From the NCBI GenBank assembly GCA_025350945.1, contig JANXWW010000279.1, positions 1 to 9,701 of the forward strand: 9,701 bases of DNA, given 5' to 3'. Positions within the stretch are counted from its first letter, which is position 1, and the number at the start of each line of letters is the position of its first letter. Under the pieces are notes generated by a model. That model was given only the letters and a program-made list of their open reading frames with translations. It was not told where the DNA came from and did no database searches. Positions 6,692-9,701 of this stretch are shown one piece after another. The position numbers were made by a program, and so were the translations under genes. The stretch comes from Burkholderiales bacterium (GTDB lineage: Bacteria > Pseudomonadota > Gammaproteobacteria > Burkholderiales > Usitatibacteraceae).

Positions 6692-8008
6692 TTATTTCTG
6701 CAACAGCCGATTCACTTCCGCTAAATCTTCCTCCTGCAATCGACCTGTTGCTGATTTCAGGCGCAGTTGGCTTAAGATCGTAGCGTAGCGCGCCTGCTGC
6801 AAATCGCGGCGGGCCTGGAAGAGTTGTTGTTGCGCATTTAGAATATCAACGTTGGTGCGCACGCCGACTTCTTTGCCGAGGATTGTTGAATCAAGCGAAG
6901 ATTGATTTGACACCAGCGCCGCTTCCAGCGCCTTGACTTGCGCGACGCCGTTTTTCACGCCGAGGAACGATTGGCGCACACTTTGCGCAACGGTGCGTTT
7001 GGTGTTTTCCAAATCCTGCGCCGATTTTTCGCGGTTCAATAATGATTGGCGCACTTTCGATTGCACACCCCCGCCTTGATAAATCGGAATGCTCAGTTGC
7101 AAGCCGATTTGCGCCGCCTTGGTTGACAAGGTGCCGCTCTGCTGGCCGAGTAGGTTAAAGCCGGGCGCGCGGCTGTCGCCGTAGCTGCCGACCAAATCGA
7201 GCGTGGGCAAATGTCCCGCCTGATTACGATCTACTTCCTTCTTGGCAATTTCATACGCGTTACGCAATTGCGCAATCACCGGGCTCGCGGTCTCGGCGTT
7301 GGTGACCCACGCTTCCATGTTGGCGGGCTCGGGCAAGGCGAGGGCAACATTGTCTTTTAACGGCGCGAGGTTTGCATTGAGTTTTCCGACTAATTGCTGC
7401 AAGGCCTGACGTTTGATTTCCAGATCATTTTGATCTGATATTTCTTTCGAGACCGCCAAATCATAACGAGCCTGCGCTTCGTAGGAGTCCACAATGGTGG
7501 CGGTGCCTACTTCAAAATTTCGTTTGGCCTGCGCGAGCTGTTCGGAGAAAGCTTTTTTCTGCGCGCCTGAAAGAGCAACATTATCCTGCGCCAGCAACAC
7601 ATCAAAATACGCCTGCGCAGCACGCACAATCAGATTTTGCTGCACATCGGCAAATACGGCCTCGGCCTGCTTGACTTGCAAATCCGCTTGATCCACGGCG
7701 ATCCAGGTTTGCCGTCTGAATAGCGGCTGGGTCAGGTTTAGCGAATAACCGTATGTGTTGTAACCACTTGAAACGCCGCCTCTGTCGCTCTCGGTACGAA
7801 AATAATTGCCCGTCGCCGAAATACTGGGCAACGTGCCCGCACGCGCCTGCGGCAATACTTCGCGATTGGCTTCAAGCGCTAAGCGTGCGGACGCATAGAC
7901 GGGATCTTGTGCGAGTGCATCGCGATAGACATCAATCAAATCCGCTGCAAATGCGGGCGCGCCGATAAAAAGTGAAGCGATCAGGATTGAAGCGGTTTTT
8001 AATTTCAT
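6692..8008 (-). CDS. tolC: TolC-family type I secretion/efflux outer membrane protein
   Basis: An outer membrane efflux protein that forms the trimeric channel-tunnel joining an inner membrane pump and its adaptor to the cell exterior. MKLKTASILIASLFIGAPAFA is a signal peptide with likely cleavage after residue 21. The mature part begins DLIDVYRDALAQDPVYASARLALEAN, the usual first helix of TolC. The family's internal duplication is visible: two long alpha-helical halves, each with coiled-coil segments and a short beta segment (GNYFRTESDRGGVSSGYNTYGYSLNLTQPLFR in the first, VGSYGDSRAPGFNLLGQ...IGLQLSIPIYQGG in the second). At 438 residues it lacks the longer C-terminal tail of E. coli TolC. 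ATG at 8008 has AGGAA about 10 bases upstream. It lies 99 bp behind the rhodanese gene on the same strand. No pump or adaptor gene is in the window, so its partners are unknown. Confidence 0.93.
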   Translation of the reverse strand: MKLKTASILIASLFIGAPAFAADLIDVYRDALAQDPVYASARLALEANREVLPQARAGTLPSISATGNYFRTESDRGGVSSGYNTYGYSLNLTQPLFRRQTWIAVDQADLQVKQAEAVFADVQQNLIVRAAQAYFDVLLAQDNVALSGAQKKAFSEQLAQAKRNFEVGTATIVDSYEAQARYDLAVSKEISDQNDLEIKRQALQQLVGKLNANLAPLKDNVALALPEPANMEAWVTNAETASPVIAQLRNAYEIAKKEVDRNQAGHLPTLDLVGSYGDSRAPGFNLLGQQSGTLSTKAAQIGLQLSIPIYQGGGVQSKVRQSLLNREKSAQDLENTKRTVAQSVRQSFLGVKNGVAQVKALEAALVSNQSSLDSTILGKEVGVRTNVDILNAQQQLFQARRDLQQARYATILSQLRLKSATGRLQEEDLAEVNRLLQK

Positions 8009-8030
8009 TATGAATTTTCCTGCGGCAGAA

Positions 8031-8065
8031 GAATGGTAAATGAGGAATGAAGAATGCCGAATTAG
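8031..8065. repeat. Degenerate heptamer tandem repeat in the tolC leader
   Basis: Five consecutive 7-base units on the plus strand, GAATGGT, AAATGAG, GAATGAA, GAATGCC and GAATTAG, share the pattern GAATGNN with one to two changes. The array ends 22 bp upstream of the tolC start codon, just in front of its Shine-Dalgarno sequence, and is non-coding. On the tolC mRNA it reads as C/U-rich CATTC units, which would leave the leader poorly structured. Confidence 0.5.
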
Positions 8066-8107
8066 ACGTGTTGTCGGTTGTTGCTGGATTAAATGCAGAT
8101 GCTGGAT

Positions 8108-8443
8108 TCAATACAGCGCCACCGTCGGATCGATCTCGCGGGACCATGCATCGACCCCACCTTGAAGATTATGCAAGTTTGTAAAGCCCTGACGCTGCAA
8201 AAATGCGACGACTTGCAGACTTCGGGTTCCATGATGGCAAATTACGACCGTGGAACGGGTTTTATCGAGGTCGTCCAAGTGTGCCGGAATCTGCCCCATC
8301 GGCAGATTTTCTGCACCTTCAATGCGCGCCAGCTGCCATTCCCACGGTTCGCGAATATCCAGCAAATGCGGTTTTTCTTCTGCGCCCGATTGCAACATTG
8401 TTTGCAGCTGCGCAACCGTAATTTGGCTATAAGGGGAGCCCAT
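8108..8443 (-). CDS. Single-domain rhodanese-like protein
   Basis: A cytoplasmic rhodanese domain of 111 residues that transfers sulfane sulfur through a persulfide on its active-site Cys. LLDIREPWEWQLARIEGAENLPMGQIP is the conserved CH2A/CH2B region. The active loop CHHGTRS has Cys at 69 and Arg at 74, the six-residue loop of sulfurtransferases of the GlpE/PspE kind rather than the seven-residue Cdc25 type. LQGGVDAWSREIDP is the usual end of the fold. ATG at 8443 is preferred; a GTG at 8449 would add two residues. Neither has a Shine-Dalgarno sequence, but the start lies only 9 bp behind the stop of the pcm-like gene, so coupled translation is likely. Its substrate and its link to tolC are unknown. 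Confidence 0.9.
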   Translation of the reverse strand: MGSPYSQITVAQLQTMLQSGAEEKPHLLDIREPWEWQLARIEGAENLPMGQIPAHLDDLDKTRSTVVICHHGTRSLQVVAFLQRQGFTNLHNLQGGVDAWSREIDPTVALY

Positions 8444-8452
8444 TATCACAGG

Positions 8453-9118
8453 CTAGAATTCGAACCGCGATGGCTGCTTCGCGTTAACGAGCGGCGCCAA
8501 TACAGTTTCAAATAAATCGGTGGCGGCGAATGAAGCAGTGCCAGTTTTCGTAAACACGGTAGCTTTCATCACGGGCGCATCGCCGACAATCGCGAACAAA
8601 CGGCCGTTAAGATTCAGCACATCCAAATATGCTTTCGGCAATACTGGAACTGAGCCGGTCAACACCACCACATCAAACGTTTCGTGCGAATCAAGAATGG
8701 TGGTGGGCGACACGGCGGCGTCACCGGTTTTGAAATGCACATTGGTCACGCCCGCACGCGCTATTTTTGCGGCGGCTTCGCGCGAAAAGCCTTCGATAAT
8801 ATCAATCGTGGTCACACTCTCTGCTTGCTTCGCCAACAGTGCTGTCAGGTAGCCGCTACCGGTGCCGATTTCAAGCACACGCTCGTTTGGTTTCGGTGCC
8901 ACATCTTGCAAGATGCGCGCCTCCATTTTTGGTGTCATCATCATTTGCTGATGCGCCAGCGGGATTTCCATATCCACGAAGGCGAGTGAACGATACGCAG
9001 CAGGCACAAAATCTTCACGCTTGACCGCAAACAATAAATCGAGCACCGTTTGATCCAGCACTTCCCAAGTGCGGATTTGCTGCTCAACCATCAGGAAACG
9101 GGCTTTTTCAAAATCCAT
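8453..9118 (-). CDS. Divergent protein-L-isoaspartate O-methyltransferase-like protein
   Basis: A 221-residue class I SAM-dependent methyltransferase related to Pcm, which repairs isoaspartyl residues. VKREDFVPAAYRSLAFVDMEIPL (about 32-54) matches the Pcm substrate region, and VLEIGTGSGYLTALLA (about 81-96) is SAM motif I; TIDI (about 104-107) and FKTGDAAV (about 129-136) follow as in the family. However, the active-site block of true Pcm, GQTIS.P, reads HQQMMMTPKMEARI (about 56-69), and the later VTAA motif reads LTGS. Cofactor binding is therefore well supported, while isoaspartate repair is doubtful. Automatic annotation would probably call this Pcm. ATG at 9118 fits the family N terminus MDFEKARFLMVEQQIRTWEV; the Shine-Dalgarno sequence is weak. 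It is the first gene of the pcm-rhodanese-tolC run, 73 bp after the TetR gene. Confidence 0.82.
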   Translation of the reverse strand: MDFEKARFLMVEQQIRTWEVLDQTVLDLLFAVKREDFVPAAYRSLAFVDMEIPLAHQQMMMTPKMEARILQDVAPKPNERVLEIGTGSGYLTALLAKQAESVTTIDIIEGFSREAAAKIARAGVTNVHFKTGDAAVSPTTILDSHETFDVVVLTGSVPVLPKAYLDVLNLNGRLFAIVGDAPVMKATVFTKTGTASFAATDLFETVLAPLVNAKQPSRFEF

Positions 9119-9160
9119 ATTTAAATCGCCGTAAATGTTGTGTACAAATTGAGAACATCG

Positions 9161-9169
9161 ATTTTAGCA
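9161..9169 (-). promoter_or_regulatory. Candidate extended -10 promoter for pcm-like-rhodanese-tolC
   Basis: On the minus strand the sequence TGCTAAAAT gives an extended -10 element (TGN followed by TAAAAT at 9166-9161). The start of transcription would fall near 9154, leaving a leader of about 36 bases before the pcm-like gene. No good -35 box is present, which an extended -10 can tolerate. One arm of the palindrome at 9165-9194 overlaps the element. Confidence 0.5.
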
Positions 9170-9194
9170 AACAGCAGACAGCGATGGTTTGCTA
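9165..9194. promoter_or_regulatory. Inverted repeat, possible TetR-family operator
   Basis: A perfect 8-bp inverted repeat, TAGCAAAC (9165-9172) and GTTTGCTA (9187-9194), is separated by 14 bases. The right arm contains the stop codon of the TetR gene and the left arm overlaps the extended -10 box of the downstream cluster. A repressor bound here would block that promoter. The size and symmetry suit a TetR-family site, but it could also form an RNA hairpin ending tetR transcription; no T run follows on the minus strand. Confidence 0.45.
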
Positions 9195-9701
9195 GGTTTT
9201 AATATTCTTGACTGCTTTGTTTGCCACGACAGGCTTCACCGTCACCGTATTGGCCAGGCCATGAATGAGCATATCAACATGCGCATTCAGATAGGCGGCC
9301 GGATCAAGCTGATTGACGCCGCAATGATCGAACGAATTTCGCCACAGCATCAGCATAATCACCGGCGCGCAGGCCAGCCGCGGCACCACGTCCAGCGACA
9401 CCGGCCGAAATTCGCCGGAAGTAATGCCGCGCTGAATCACCATCGCATACAGCGCCGTGCCACGCATCACCACTTCATCGTGATAAAACGCCGCCAGCTC
9501 AGGAAAATTACCCGCTTCCGACATCATCAGTTTGGTAATCCCACCCAGCTTGGTTGAGCCGATTTGCTCCCACCAATCATGCACCAGCTCGCGCAGCACA
9601 TCGGTGGTCGGGCCGGTGTGGGCGCGCACGCGTTCCTCTGCTTCGGCGATGCGCGAGACAATGCCTTCGCGCACCACGCCTTTGAACAAATCTTCCTTGC
9701 T
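9192..9701 (-). CDS. TetR/AcrR-family transcriptional regulator, C-terminal part (cut by window edge)
   Basis: The visible 169 residues begin SKEDLFKGVVREGI, the end of the TetR helix-turn-helix domain (family pattern F.SKE.LF..V), so only the first 40-50 residues, including most of the DNA-binding helices, lie beyond the right edge. The rest is the all-helical ligand-binding and dimerisation domain, with WWEQIGSTKLGGITKLMMSEAGNFPELAAFYHDEVVMRG typical of regulators of the AcrR/AefR kind. The frame is open to the edge; the TTG at 9689 is an internal Leu and not the start. The gene ends 73 bp before the pcm-like gene on the same strand. By position it is the likely regulator of that cluster, and such regulators often control tolC-type efflux genes, but ligand and targets are unknown. 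Confidence 0.88.
   Translation of the reverse strand, partial: SKEDLFKGVVREGIVSRIAEAEERVRAHTGPTTDVLRELVHDWWEQIGSTKLGGITKLMMSEAGNFPELAAFYHDEVVMRGTALYAMVIQRGITSGEFRPVSLDVVPRLACAPVIMLMLWRNSFDHCGVNQLDPAAYLNAHVDMLIHGLANTVTVKPVVANKAVKNIKT

Noticed and set aside
8093..8515. A plus-strand frame of 140 codons opposite the rhodanese and the end of the pcm-like gene
   Set aside because: It is fully explained as the complement of two well-supported genes; its product has no recognisable domain.
9187..9194. Palindrome at the tetR-pcm junction as an intrinsic terminator
   Set aside because: The loop is 14 bases and no T run follows the stem on the minus strand; overlap with an extended -10 box fits an operator better, though an RNA role is not excluded.
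9189..9557. A plus-strand His/Arg-rich frame of 122 codons opposite the TetR gene
   Set aside because: Its composition is an artefact of the complementary strand, and the TetR domain on the minus strand is clear.

Overview
The window looks like chromosomal DNA from a betaproteobacterium of moderate GC content. This is an inference from gene content and order: a divergent pcm-like gene, a single-domain rhodanese and tolC in a row, facing a waaC-waaA operon. No genus can be fixed from the sequence alone. All genes belong to envelope biogenesis, export or their regulation. There are no tRNA or rRNA genes, insertion sequences, CRISPR arrays or phage genes, and no gene-free stretch exceeds 300 bases.

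Layout. (1) 1-1080, minus strand: a WaaE/KdtX-type LPS-core glycosyltransferase followed after 35 bp by the start of a dTDP-glucose 4,6-dehydratase gene (rmlB), cut by the left edge. (2) 1081-1165: an 85-bp divergent promoter region. (3) 1166-5657, plus strand: a tight operon of waaC (heptosyltransferase I), waaA (Kdo transferase) and a large protein joining eight TPR units to an OGT-like (GT41) glycosyltransferase domain. A strong hairpin at 5675-5709 ends it and lies between convergent genes. (4) 5736-9118, minus strand: read in the order of transcription, a pcm-like methyltransferase, a rhodanese, a TolC-family outer membrane channel, then, after a gap with its own likely promoter, a secreted repeat protein of the DUF2807/head-GIN type. 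(5) 9192-9701, minus strand: the C-terminal part of a TetR-family regulator, cut by the right edge, immediately upstream of the pcm-rhodanese-tolC cluster.

How the genes fit together. WaaA adds Kdo to lipid A, WaaC adds the first heptose and the WaaE-like enzyme probably extends the inner core. RmlB makes an intermediate for dTDP-deoxysugars used in surface glycans. The TetR protein plausibly controls the TolC cluster: an inverted repeat overlaps an extended -10 promoter exactly between the two. The TPR-GT41 protein is the least understood member; its place in the LPS operon does not tell whether it glycosylates a protein or something else.

The most notable points are the TPR-GT41 enzyme, the pcm-like protein that lacks the usual isoaspartate methyltransferase signature, the operator-like palindrome at 9165-9194, the regular 40-residue ladder in the DUF2807 protein, and a degenerate heptamer repeat in the tolC leader. 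Nothing here is clearly an undescribed defence or mobile system.
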